The notes under the pieces were generated by a model. The model did no database searches. It saw only the letters and a list, made by a program, of their open reading frames with translations, and was not told the origin of the DNA. Below are positions 31,405-42,756 of a stretch of 64,000 nucleotides of DNA, in pieces (the first letter of the stretch is position 1; every line of letters starts with the position of its first letter). The position numbers were made by a program, and so were the translations under genes. Where the stretch lies: the NCBI GenBank assembly GCA_015501595.1, contig JADNRX010000230.1, positions 1-64,000 on the forward strand, in the 5' to 3' direction. This DNA is from Hymenopellis radicata. Its lineage: Eukaryota; Basidiomycota; Agaricomycetes; Agaricales; Physalacriaceae.

Positions 31405-33749
31405 ATGCTGTCGGTCGCGCCGTCGCGGGCGTCGTCGCCGACGACCACATCACAAAATTACTCGAGGCGGGCAAGCATAGTCCTGATCGGAATGAGAGGA
31501 GGCGCGTCGGCACACCAACTTTTTCTCTTCGAAGACTGACAGATTTGCAGTGGGAAAGACGACCCTTGGCACCCTTGCGGCCAAAGCGCTTGGATGGGAG
31601 CTACTGGATACGGACCAAATTTTGGAGAAGCAGCAGAGAATGTCCATTTCGGATTTCATCGCGAAGCATGGCTGGGAAGAGTTTCGGAAAGCCGAGTCGC
31701 AGATTGTGACCGATATACTTCGTGTGCACCATGTGGGAAAGGTCATCGCTACGGGAGGCGGCGTGGTTGAACTTGAAGCGAACCGGAATCTGCTCCGGCG
31801 GTTCAGACAAATCGGACCCGTCATCCACGTACTGCGCGAGAAGGATGCCGTGTTGGAGTTTCTACGACAACCCAATCGTCGCTTTCCGCCCCTCCTCCAC
31901 GAGACTGCACGCGAAGCATGGACTCGGAGGGAAAAGTACTTTCGCGAGTGCTGTTCTTTCGAATTCGTGTCCATGACTGTTCCCGTTCCACCGGAAGAAC
32001 AAGGGGATCGGACGTTTGCCTTCAAAGCCGTTGAAGAGGAATTCTTCCGTTTGCTTAGATTCATCCACGGTGTCGATTGTAATAAGGTTGTCCTACATCC
32101 CCGAGGTGCCCGCTCTTACTTTCTTGCTCTCACCTACGACGACATCCGCAATGCAATCGCTGACTTGGAGGATATTTCCCTCGGGATTGATCTTTGGGAG
32201 GTGCGGGCAGATCTATTACTCTCGCAAGACCCGACCTTCATCGCATACCAAATAGCCACCCTCCGTCGACATTCTAAGCTCCCCATACTGTTCACCCTTC
32301 GAACCGCATCACAAGGTGGGAAATACCCAGACGATGGGCCAGCTCTACGGGACATTCTTTATCACGCGCTGACGCTGGGCGTCGAGTACATCGACTTGGA
32401 GATGACGCTTCCTGATTCGACATTCACTGACCTAATGGACCATAAAAGCAACGCGACTGTGCTCGTGTCTTACCAGGATTGGAAAGGCTCATTAGTGTGG
32501 ACCAGCCCACAGACCCGGCAACTTTACGACAGGATGGTCAAACGAGGCGCAGAAATCGTTAAAATCGCAAGTACAGCCAAAACATTCGAGGATAACATGA
32601 GTCTACGACAGTTTGTCGGAACGCTGAGTGCAAATTCCGTACCTTTGTTAGCTATAAATATGGGCACTGAGGTGATTGCCTTGATTTTCAATTAAACCAT
32701 GTCTGATCCTTCGTATACAGGGAAAAATATCGCGCGTCCTCAACCCGATTCTCTCCCCGCTTTCCCACCCTCTCCTTCCTCGTGCTGCAGCGCCAGGCCA
32801 AATATCATTCACTGAAGCCCAGTCTATCCTATACCTAACCGGCTTACTACCCGCCAAAAAGTTCTTCCTATTTGGTCGCCCTATCGCCCACTCAATGTCA
32901 CCCCCGATACACAACACCGCATTTTCTACTCTTGGTTTACCGCACACCTACGAGCTCAAAGAGACCGATACGATCGACGAGTTGACGGAGGTCATGGCAT
33001 CGTCCACGTTTGGCGGCGCGAGTGTCACCATCCCGTTCAAAGTCGACATTATGCCTTACCTACAGCACATTTCTCGACATGCGAGAATCATCGGTGCGGT
33101 CAATACCATCATACCAACCGGGCCCGGGATGCTAAGCGGCGAAAACACCGACTGGCGCGCCATCAAGACGTGCCTCCTACGCTCACTGACACCAGCGAAC
33201 GTAGTGACATCCAGCACGACCGCTCTCGTCCTCGGCGCCGGGGGGACATCTCGCGCCGCCTTGTACGCTCTACATCAAATTGGCGTCATCAACATCTTCT
33301 TGTACAACCGCACACGGAAACGAGCCGAGATTCTCGCGGACGAGTTCAGCAGGCTCGATCCGCTGCTGACGATTACCGTGTTGGACAGGCTCGAAGTGCC
33401 GCTCCCCATCACACCACAGCCGTCCATGATCGTCTCTACCATTCCGGCGACTGCGACAAGTAAACTCAAGGACGAGGATCTCATCGACGTGGGGTTGCGG
33501 GAAGAGCATTTCAGTGATTCAGGTGGGGTGGCGATTGAGCTGGCGTATGAGCGCCGGATAACGAAGCTCTTGGCGCTGGCGCAGGACAAAAGGGATAAAG
33601 GCATTCCGTGGGCGGTTGTGGAAGGCATCGAGCTTTTGTTGGAACAGGGATATGAGCAGGTGAGGTTGTGGACGTCTAGAAGGGCGCCGAAGACGAAGGT
33701 TAGGCAGAAAGTCATGGAAGCGTACGAGAAACAGAAGCGGACCACATAG
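31405..33749 (+). CDS. QutR/qa-1S-like quinate-pathway repressor (shikimate kinase, DHQase, SDH domains)
   Basis: The domain order is that of the C-terminal half of AROM. First comes a shikimate-kinase-like domain (SIVLIGMRG, P-loop VGKTTLG, LLDTDQI, ATGGGVVE). A type I dehydroquinase-like domain follows (GIDLWEVRADLL, LPILFTLRTASQGG, EYIDLEM, VKIASTAKTFEDN). A shikimate-dehydrogenase-like domain ends the protein (LFGRPIAHSMSPPIHN, GGASVTIPFK, IGAVNTI, GENTDWRAI, ALVLGAGGTSRAA). In ascomycetes a protein of this build represses quinate use. The intron at the P-loop fits best as a GC-AG intron, 31502-31550. The dehydroquinase His (expected S-x-H-D) reads VSYQDWKG, so that domain is probably inactive, which fits a repressor. 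A standalone enzyme remains possible. The start MLSVAPSRASS at 31405 is the first ATG in frame. Confidence 0.8.
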
Positions 33750-34080
33750 TAGCATTGTCAAGGTTGTATCAAGCTAGATCAGAAGGGTTTTGTATTAACG
33801 GTATTCTCTTTTGTACGAGATCAACTGGGGAAGGAGATAGTCTTCCTAGGCAGCCTTCATATATGTTGAATTTTCTTTTATATATGGGGAGAGAGAAAAT
33901 TGAATATTCTAGTCTCTCTGAATGGAGATGCGTCTGCAGGTGCTCTCTGACTATCATAGAACAGATGCGTTCAACTCGACCTGCGGCTGGTATAGCACAA
34001 CTACGTGGCACCCGTCGCCTTGCGGTGTAAAAAGTCTCAATTGGACTACTCCAAGTGTTCCCTCTAATCAATCTCCCGCC

Positions 34081-34432
34081 ATGGCTGCTGCTACCATCGT
34101 TCGCTCCCATAATGCCAACCATTCCTTACTTGACGACTTCTCACTCAACCGTTCTGAGTCCCATCATATGAACATCGATTTTGGTGTACACCCATCCTCC
34201 AATCCGACCCGAACCGACCGGCGTGCATCGACCGCTACGTTGAGGAGCCGCGACCTCCCTAACAAGAATGCTCCACCATCTTTGACAACCCGTCCCCCCA
34301 CCAAGCGTACACACCGCGACAACTTTAATCAATACACCATTCCTGGAGCTGGTAGATGTGCGGCTCAAAGTCGGGCAGTTCAGTCCGGAGGATACTCTAC
34401 ACAAGCTTGATGCCCTCTGGCGAAAAGAATGA
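34081..34432 (+). CDS. small hypothetical protein (about 100 aa)
   Basis: The family is unknown. Exon 1 starts MAAATIVRSHNANHSLLDDF and continues through an Arg/Thr-rich stretch to PPSLTTRPPTK. Removing a 49-nt intron (GTACAC..GGTAG, ending at about 34354) joins it to HVRLKVGQFSPEDTLHKLDA and a stop at 34430-34432. The second exon has strong coding character (amphipathic helix ending LWRKE), which is why I prefer the spliced model. The unspliced frame ends at 34410. The neighbours, QutR-like and cyclin-like genes, give no hint of function. Confidence 0.5.
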
Positions 34433-34717
34433 GAAGGTCACAGACATCTGGGGACAATGGAAGGAGACAAAGTCCGGCAATAAAATACAGACAGGAAGGA
34501 GAGCAACTCCATTGAACGTACATATGTCGAATCATACAGTATTGCAAGAGGGGAGCATATGTTGGGGTTACAACGGCGAGGAAGAGCAGAGTGCGTGGCA
34601 GGAAGTACAAGTCGAAGAAGCGAAAGATGTGGTACAACAGAGTCCGAATGAAAGCAATACAACAGCAATAGTTTTTAAGCAGCGATTCAAGAGAAGTTAC
34701 CTAAGGAATGTGAGCTT

Positions 34718-36298
34718 TTAGAATGGGGCGCCTTCAGAGGCATCTATAACTTCAGTAATCCAGCTTCTACAACGTTCAAAGTCAGCCTAAGAACAAACAA
34801 AGATCAGCTAGAAGATCGTAAACCAGCCAAATGACATACACTTCTAAGCTGTAGCATGGCTTCAACGTCGCAAATCAACCCTTCCACATCCTGTTCATCA
34901 GCCGAGCGCCACGTCAAGACCGTCAGAGACGCATCGATGACTGCGGCGGATGTTAAAACGCTCAACGGAAACTGTAGTACGTCTGGTTGGCCGACTACAA
35001 TGAGTAGCACGCGCCACGCCTCCGCAATGACCAAGCGCCATTCCTTGCGCGAAAAGCTCTCTCGAGCACCCGGCACAGCATCCCAGATCTCGCGAATGAG
35101 TCCACTAGGCGAAGTTGTGCCGCCAATGCGGTAGTCGAGCGTCCTCAAGAGCAAGCGTTGGGCTTCTTCTAGGTCGCCATAATACATCTTATGAGGCGCA
35201 AGGCGGAGAAGATCAGCGGAATAGATAGGCAGTAGAGGTGGGAGGAAATCATGATGGAACTGCAGGAAATTCTGTTACAGTTTCGTTGAACATGATGGTA
35301 AGGGATAAACATACCTTGACGCTTGTTGCAACGCAAGCCACTGCCATGTCCCAGGCATACCAATCACCCCACCCTTTCTGGTATGCGAAGAGTAGAAAAA
35401 GATACGCCGCGTGAAAGCGTGTTTCAGGCAAGGCAAGCTGATCAGCAAGACCACGAGCGTATATGTCGTCAAATTCCTCCTCACTGTCTTCGTCGGAGGA
35501 ACAGCCATCATGATGGACGCCCACGATCCATTCCATGACCTTTCCCCTTGAGCGCTGACCCAACCCGAGATGTGCCTCCCAGACATGAACATCTCCTTGT
35601 AACCGTTCCAGGCGTAGTTCGCCTCTCCACTCCAACTCACGCTTCAGATAGGCAGCTAGACGAGAACGTGCCGTGAGAGGCTGAGAAGGGATAAAGTCGG
35701 CGGGAGGCGCGATGACTGGCACTCCTGGAAGACGTTCGGAAGGAGGTGTTGATGGAGCAGTGGGAACAGAGTCAGATGCTGAGACTCGTAGGGAATCGGC
35801 CCGTCGCAAGCTTCCTGGGCGTGACAAGCCCAGTCTCCTCGATGTCTTTGCGGGGAGTTCCTTGTCGTCGCTCAGAGTTGACGTGCGCTTGATTTGGGGT
35901 GCGTGTATGCGTCTTTGTTTGTGAATGACGCCTAGGGATCCAAAGGATGAGCTAGCGCGTCGTTTCTTTGACGAGCGACGAGGTGTAGAGGTTGCGTTAG
36001 AGCCAGGAGAAAAGTACATTTTCGAAGATACGGTGCTGATGGAGGACGACGACGAGGCGACGTCCTCCAACTTCGCGAACAAGGCGCGGGAGAATAAGTC
36101 GCGGCGTACTAGAGGTGAACCATCATCGGATAAAAAAACGTCCGGGGTAGTGAATGGCGAGGAGGACGACGGCATTGTCGGTGATTCAGACGATATCGCG
36201 GTCTGATCTGAGAGAGACACATCGTCGTTTTCGTCGCTGTGCTCAGCGATGCTAAGAAGAGAAAGGGTTCGCGACCGTATCGGGCGCATAGATGACAT
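34718..36298 (-). CDS. cyclin-like protein
   Basis: The N-terminal half is long and Ser-rich with basic clusters (RRSSKKRRASSS) and many possible phosphorylation sites. The cyclin-fold part starts at TARSRLAAYLKRELEWRGEL and includes RGKVMEWIVGV (the M-x-x-W-I helix), then FHAAYLFLLFAYQKGWGDWY and WDMAVACVATSVK. After an intron it continues FHHDFLPPLLPIYSADLLRL, EEAQRLLLRTLDYRI. A GTATGT..TCTTAG intron near the end replaces an unspliced read-through and leads to ADFERCRSWITEVIDASEGA with the stop at 34718. Cyclins bind and activate CDKs. The CDK-contact Lys/Glu pair is not certain, so the partner is unknown. The start MSSMRPIRSRT at 36298 lies below a TATATATG. A degraded 5' copy lies at 42082-42345. 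Confidence 0.75.
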
Positions 36299-37716
36299 GG
36301 TCAGACGAGGGCGAGGCGAGTGCAGCATATATATGATGGAGGAAGGGAAAGACGGGCTGTTGAGCAAATTTAACGACGCGACAGTCACGACACGTGATCG
36401 AATACCCTTGACCGATGACGACGACGACGACCACCTGGCACCTGGCCCCTGGGACCTGCTCTCAGTGCTCTGCGTCCTGTCTGCGTCTGAGGCTCTGAGC
36501 TCTCTTTCTACGCGCCTGAATGCTCTGGATCCTTAGGTATCGTCGTGACTGGTTCCTACTTCACTGCGCCCTTGCGCACGACGACTGCCTGCTACCATCA
36601 GCGAGTCCGCATTTTCTTTGAAATTGATCAGCCTTCGCTTCTTCTACTCGAACGCGATATCCCATTCCAGTAGTAGCCCCTACCTGGTATCCTTGCGGCG
36701 TGGGTAGCTAGTTAGGCAGCGCTCAGCGAACACCATACTAGAACACTCTGTTTGGACGACATGAAATCTTCAAATCTCTGAAGGCTAATGGCTGGAATTG
36801 CCGCAGCGTTGCACCGATCTCTGTATTGCATCACTCACGGCGAATCTTATTGTCTTAGAGTAGGTATAATTTCATCCCTGATTGTGGGCTTGCTATTGTT
36901 ACGAAGTGTATAAAATATATGCAATAGATGTACGCCTCAATTCCTCTTTACTGTAAACCTCCTAATTTCTTCAGCCGCGTTACTCTGAGCTTCCTCGTTA
37001 ATGGTGGCGCAGTATCCTTGTAGGCCGAGATCGCCGGTGCGTCCTGGGGTCAATCATCTTCGTCGAGCTCCAGCTTCAACAATCACTGGTATACATCACG
37101 TCGTGAAATTATGAATCCCTCGGCGTATTGGCATTCGTAAACAAGGTTAGTGCTTTACCTCGAACTCCTGAATCGCTCTAGAATCCATCCCCTCAGTAGA
37201 TCAGATTCTGATGTGGATCTGCCCAACTTCCGTTGTACACTGTGAGTACCGACATACACAAAAGGATACGTCACCTTGAGCTATTTTTTCCGAAGCGGGA
37301 CGTTTTGACCAAAAACGAATGAAGGGACAGATCACATGACAACTCTACATACCGCATACCGACAAATTACCATGGTGCAGTGCACGGATGAGACATCGCC
37401 TTCGACATACCGTAAACATGCTACGATTGCTTTGAAGCAAATCCGTATTTCTAATCCGCCGCACATTTTTCAACGCACCCGTACGCCATGCTCTCAACGA
37501 AGGGGTTACCGAAAACGGACAATGCATTATTTCTCTTGTCATTCTTGAGATACCGTATGACGGGTAAGTTCTCTGCCTTCAGCCGAAAGCAGTCCTCTCT
37601 TGTACTCATGTTGATATCTGTTCATAGCGAAATATCCCCGGTAGGCGGACTAACAGATATACATAAGCCGGCAAATCCATCAACAGCCGTATTCATTTCT
37701 TTGATTCTCCCTGCAA
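36299..37716. other. 1.4 kb divergent intergenic region
   Basis: The left 250 bp are the cyclin promoter, including TATATATG near 36330 and CACGTGATCGA near 36390. The rest has no ORF with coding character. The right end leads into DUF6535 gene B. No repeat family was recognised. Confidence 0.4.
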
Positions 37717-40700
37717 TGGCGCCAACCAGTGATAACTCTGCGCCACGCTCGCAGAAACCTGTAGGCTCCTCAACGGCGCAATTAATTCCACCGCTCTCCC
37801 CAACGAACACGATAATCACGGGGCCTGCTCCTCCCAGTCCTCTGCCTTCTGGAGATCCCGATACAACTAGCGCCGACTGCTGTGTTGTACTAGGCGAGAA
37901 CGTCTCTCAAGGATACATATCTTGTCCTGAGCACACAGGGCGCCGGAGGCGCACCATCTTTGGGATTACGCTTCCCGGCACGCGCTCCCAGACAGGTCCG
38001 TCTCTCGTACATTTTTGTTCATACCACCTGACTTCCTACGACAGTAAACGATCCTTTTGACTATGAGCAGAAATATACCGAAGCCGAGCCGTACAAGGAG
38101 ATGGGGGACGGAGGCCGGATTTGGAAGGCTTATGTTGAAGAGAGTATCAAGGTAGACACCAATCAAGTCGCTGACTGGACGGATGCCCTGGACGTTCTCC
38201 TCGTCTTTGTGAGGATTTAATTCTATTGATCTATATATTGCTGACTCGACGGCCACAGGCGGGATTGTTCTCGGCCGTCGTCTCTTCATTTGTATCTCAA
38301 ACTTATCAGAACCTTCTCCTTGATCACTCGGAGGTCACCTCGTATCTCGTGTACGAATCGATTACTCTTAAACGTGCCGCGGACGAAAATATATCCCTGT
38401 CGACCATCCCCCGCTCGGAACTTGCCCCCAACTCTACCTCAGATCCCTCACTCTCAGCTGTATGCGTCAACGGCCTGTGGTTCACCAGCCTGACACTCAG
38501 TCTAACGACTGCTCTCATCGCCGTGTTGACCAAGCAGTGGATCCATCAGTACATGTCGTTCTCTCAGACAGGCGGGCCGCGCGAACGTACGCAGCTTCGC
38601 CAGTCCAGAGCGGACAACTTTGAAGCCTGGAATGTACCTGTAATCATCGGACTGCTGCCCGTTATGATGCACGTCGCGTTGGGCGTCTTCTTAGCGGGTC
38701 TCATCATTTTCCTGCATACGCTCAGCAATCCAATCATGAGCGCCATCAGCGTGATGGCCTTCATTGCCTTGTGCGCATACGTGGCGTCCAATCTCCTCCC
38801 GGTTTTCAAGGCTTCGTGCCCGTATATCACTCCGTTGACTCACTACGCATACCGACTTGTGTATCATATTCGACACTCTGATTTGAGGACGACATTTCGT
38901 CGCCTTTCTGGTGTTGTCGGATCATTCTGGAAGCGATACATTCGCACTCCTTCACCTGCTTGTACTGTCCCATCTGCGCACGAAGAGGTCAGGGAGACTT
39001 CCTCGTTGTATCCCCCCTCTCTTAGAGAGGCAGAACGACAGATGGTCAGAAAGAAGGCATCTATTTTCGAAGCACGAGCTGCTTCATGGCTTCTCACTGG
39101 GTCGTCCAATTCTTCCATTCATCGAGTAGTCTTGCAAGCTCTCAGCAATGTGCCCCTGCACACCGTTTCCATGATTAAGGACATTGTCGGGCGAGAAACT
39201 CTTCAGAATTCGCTACATACTACTCTGGCGGCACCGGAATATTCTGATATCCGCCAGCGCGCCGCATATGAGCGCCTTATTCGTTCGCGAGTTCGCTTTC
39301 TTCCCGGATCTTGGCCCGAGATTACAGTGCCTAAGGTCTTTAGCCACGACAAAGACTTCCTGCCTTTACTCATGGACGGCGCTAATTCAGAAGGTGCTGC
39401 TCAATTTCTCCGCAGACAGATTTTGTCTTCGGATCTGAATCCATCCACACCATTCGATGCTCCCGGTTGGCTTCAGGTGCTAACGAATGCGTTGGAACCA
39501 GGCATGGACTGGCTTGATATCGGGTCGGACTCTTCAGAAGTTTGGCAACGGTTTATCGGCTATTTTCTCCAAGGGCATAGGTGCCCCGAATGTGCACAGC
39601 GACGTGGATCCGTCGGAGAAGTACATTCGTTCCAACTGCTGAGCGAGTATACTCTTGACCTCAAGGACTTTTATCTCAATCTCGTTGAGGACCCCGCACT
39701 AAATAAGACAACTCTGGAGCAAGTCTCTTTCAGAACGGCTGTTGAACACTTCATGGTCCCCTCTCTTTCCGACTTCGTTCACAGCATGGCATATCCTCTA
39801 TCCTGTAATAGCCCCGAGTACACAGACATTCCCAACGACATTCGCCTCCGCCTTGCCATGCTGGAATCGGAAGGCATACAGAAGACCAGCTCTTCTTCTG
39901 ATGCGTCCGATATGTCGACCTTTGCGCAGGTCCTGACTTGTATCCATGAGAGCATTGGTGTTAACGGTTCTCGTGGTGCATATGTTCACCACCTCAACAT
40001 TCTACTGCCCACGTTCCTTTCCTTGACCAAGGTCATTAGCCGCACATTCGCATCAGGGCTCTTGTGTGTGAGGGACAGGAAACGACTTCTTCATGCACTG
40101 TTCAGAACCGTAATTTTGGACCCTAAACTCCAACCAGGTTATGTTCGGTGGATGACTAGTGAACTCACTGCATTGACGATTGACACCATGTTCGCGGATC
40201 CTCCAGATTTTCTTCAATTCGGTCCCTTCATCGCCGATGCACTTGTATGTAATGTGCGATCCCAGTGTATCGCTCTTCTGCCAGAGCTTTACTCAAAGCT
40301 CTGTCGAAGGAACTGGCTGCGCGACCTAGAGTCCACGCGCTTGGGGGAGAACCATTGGGTGATCCACCCGACAACAAAGGGCTCTTATCACTTCGCAACT
40401 GCCGCCTTCGTGGAAGGTGTTGCTGTACTGAAGGATGAAGCACTCGATCAGACACTCGAATACATTCGAGAACCTCCGACTGCGTTGACACTTTGTAAAC
40501 TCTTGATTCTCTCAGATGTTCAACGGAGAACTCAACTTCAGACCCTATCTTCTCTTATCCAGAAGGATCTTTGGACTTCATGTGTCACCGAACTGCGCGG
40601 ATTTCTCACACGTGAAGACATCAAGACACTTTATGAGAAGCAACTGACGTCTAGTCACCCATATTCGGCCAAACTCACATTGACCTACGACACCTTCGAC

Positions 40701-40932
40701 AAGCTGTCTATGGCGCTGTGCCCAATAAACTCTTTTGATCGGGAACCACATGAAGTAACGGTTTGTCTATCACTCTGTCCTACTACTTGTATTTTTCATG
40801 ATGTCTCTACAGGTTCCTCGTCGCGCGCTGCTCTGTTCGCGCCCTGCTTGGCTTCGCAAAGGATATTGGAATGTTCATTCCGGTGCAGTCCCAGCAACTT
40901 CTGCGACGACCTCCGAGTTCCAGATTGTTTAG
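37717..40932 (+). CDS. DUF6535 domain membrane protein B
   Basis: This is a paralogue of the gene at 11672-14810 with the same exon layout. Exon 1 is Ser/Pro-rich (MAPTSDNSAPRSQKPVG) and holds CPEHTGRRRRTIFGITLPG, which matches CHEHPGMNRRNVLGMKLST of A. A GTCCGT..GACAG intron leads to NDPFDYEQKYTEAEPYKEM and WTDALDVLLVF. The long exon begins AGLFSAVVSSFVSQTYQNLL. Membrane segments include LWFTSLTLSLTTALIAVLTK and WNVPVIIGLLPVMMHVALGV. The C-terminal 600 residues resemble A throughout (for example LQALSNVPLHTVSMIKD against LQTLNSLPLHVLPIVKD). A final intron (GTAACG..CTACAG) leads to VPRRALLCSRPAW and a stop at 40930-40932; unspliced, the frame runs to 40940. Function is unknown. Confidence 0.85.
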
Positions 40933-41351
40933 ATATGTAGTTACTCGATCCATGTACCATTACGGAGTTGCATATTCCATCATACTTTGCCCTGTCTCAA
41001 TACTATCGCAGTCATCATTCAATGTCATTTACCTTTGGAAAGAAAAGTTGGCTGGAAAGCCGTAGTGTTGTAGTTCAGTACAGCCTGAAGGTACACCGCG
41101 AGAGGTACTACTAAGCCACACGCCCATATTCTCTCTCGGTAGATCAATGAAGGTTATTATTCTGTGATAGCACAACACAAACAGCATCTGATTCGGATCG
41201 GAGGCCGCCTCAGCGTCAATCCTTGTAGACAACAAAAACAACAGACTGGAAACACAACAGAGAACAAGCATCCCGATATCTATTGTCTGAGGAAGGCTTT
41301 TAAAACAAGGACTATGAGATTATCAACGAAGAAACACACACTGAGCAGCCC
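40933..41351. other. intergenic downstream of DUF6535 B
   Basis: Nothing beyond short chance ORFs was seen. It should contain the 3' UTR of the DUF6535 gene and the promoter of the small orphan gene. Confidence 0.35.
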
Positions 41352-41998
41352 ATGGACCGACATCGACACTCACAGAGAGGTCAGTCAACCGGATTGACAC
41401 AGACCACTGCTGAGGATGAAACAATGCAACGAAGGCTAGAAGCATGGCAGAATGAGATGAGGAGAGCGTGGCAGTTGCGGTACAATCAGTGGGAAGCAGA
41501 TGAGGCTGCCTGGGAGAGCGCCAGAAAGGCTTGGAGCAACACATTCTCTGAAGTATTCCTTGGTACTTTCGCTTGTAGAGCCACTCCATGGCCGCCAGCG
41601 GATGTACTGGATGCTCTGGCATTAGCCTTGCAAGATATCCGTATCATGTGAGTAGTAGTGTGGTGATCCTTTCTCGAAGTACTTAACATTGACTACTTAC
41701 CAGGACCCAGTCGGAGATCTCGAGCGCCCTAAAGGCAGCTCTACCGAACCCAGAGAAAGCGAAAATGACCAAGCACGAGGGTCATTGGTACTTCCGCGAT
41801 TGCCAAAACGATGGAGAGAGCTTGAGCGCAGCCCTCCATCGGTGTTTGCGGGACTGTCGGAAAGAAGCACGTAAAGTGGCAACGACAAAGCCCATCCGTC
41901 CGCTGGCAGAGAAGCCTGTAGTATCGGAATACCTAAGCAGACCAATGCCAAACTGGTTTCGGCCGTCGAATGATATACAGAGTGTGACAAACCGCTAG
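41352..41998 (+). CDS. hypothetical protein, charged two-exon orphan
   Basis: The family is not recognised. Exon 1 begins MDRHRHSQRGQSTGLTQTTA. It contains a Trp- and charge-rich helix (MQRRLEAWQNEMRRAWQLRY, DEAAWESARKAWSNTF), a probable coiled coil. A canonical intron of about 56 nt (GTGAGT..ACCAG, near 41647-41703) joins DIRIM to TQSEISSALKAALPNPEKAK. The second part has KHEGHWYFRDCQNDGES and a Cys-containing helix ALHRCLRDCRKEAR, and ends PSNDIQSVTNR. Clean splicing and codon use in both exons support a real gene. It sits between DUF6535 B and a cyclin pseudogene fragment. Confidence 0.6.
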
Positions 41999-42081
41999 GC
42001 AGCGTGAGGTAGCCTAGTGCGTCCAACGCACCTAAATAAAAACAAACGATGATTTATTGTGCGGCTGCAACCGTTATAGCC

Positions 42082-42345
42082 TGGCTCGAATTGTGGCTTG
42101 ACTTGAGGTTCGTCTATGTGCGTCTTCTAGCGCCCTGCGATTCGAAGATGAGCTAGTGCGCCGCATCTTTGACCAGTAATGGGGTGTGGAAGTTGCGGAG
42201 GAGGATAGCGTCGTTGGTGCTTCCAACCAGATCGCACGTCCTCTCGGCTTTCGTCACGGCAGGAAGCGAAAGAGGGGCTGCTCAGTGCTGAGCAAATCTC
42301 AACAAAAGCCACGACACGTGATCGAGTAAATGTTGACCAATTTGA
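42082..42345 (-). pseudogene. degraded copy of the cyclin gene 5' end and promoter
   Basis: The stretch resembles 35880-36020 and 36330-36410 of the cyclin-like gene in the same orientation. Shared blocks include GATGAGCTAG followed by GCGYCG and TCTTTGAC, then a GGTGTRGARGTTGCG block. Promoter-side matches are GTTGAGCAAAT against GCTGAGCAAAT and CACGACACGTGATCGA. The middle (about 300 bp of the gene) is deleted and frames are broken. The remaining 42346-42756 and 41999-42081 show nothing recognisable. Confidence 0.65.
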
Positions 42346-42756
42346 AATGACTCACCACGGAAACTCGTACGAAGCCCTACGAAGCCTCGTCACAGATGAA
42401 CTCAGCCAGAGAACTCAACTTACTATACGACAATGTAGATAGTTTCATTCACTAGATGGTTTGAGCCTTCCCTCCGCGTTCTTCCCAACACTTATCCATA
42501 TGCTAACGGAGGCTAACGGTCATGTCCACATGCAAATGTTCCTGTGTGGCAATCTTCAAAAAACACGGAATAAATCATGATCTAGAGCTACAGTACATGA
42601 GTACACTACGGATACAAATGTTACAATCTCTTGGTCTACATGTACGATACGGACTTTGGTGTATATTAACCGACATCCAATACTACAACACAGATCTCTA
42701 GTTTTCTTTTTGCGTTCCCGCATAATATACAGTTGGATTACATCTCGTTGAAGCAG

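Noticed and set aside
31405..33749. Pentafunctional AROM protein
   Set aside because: Only the three C-terminal-type domains are present; no dehydroquinate synthase or EPSP synthase exons lie upstream, and the dehydroquinase His is lost.
34356..34721. 121-codon plus-strand ORF
   Set aside because: It is antisense to the last cyclin exon and overlaps the better-supported small spliced gene.
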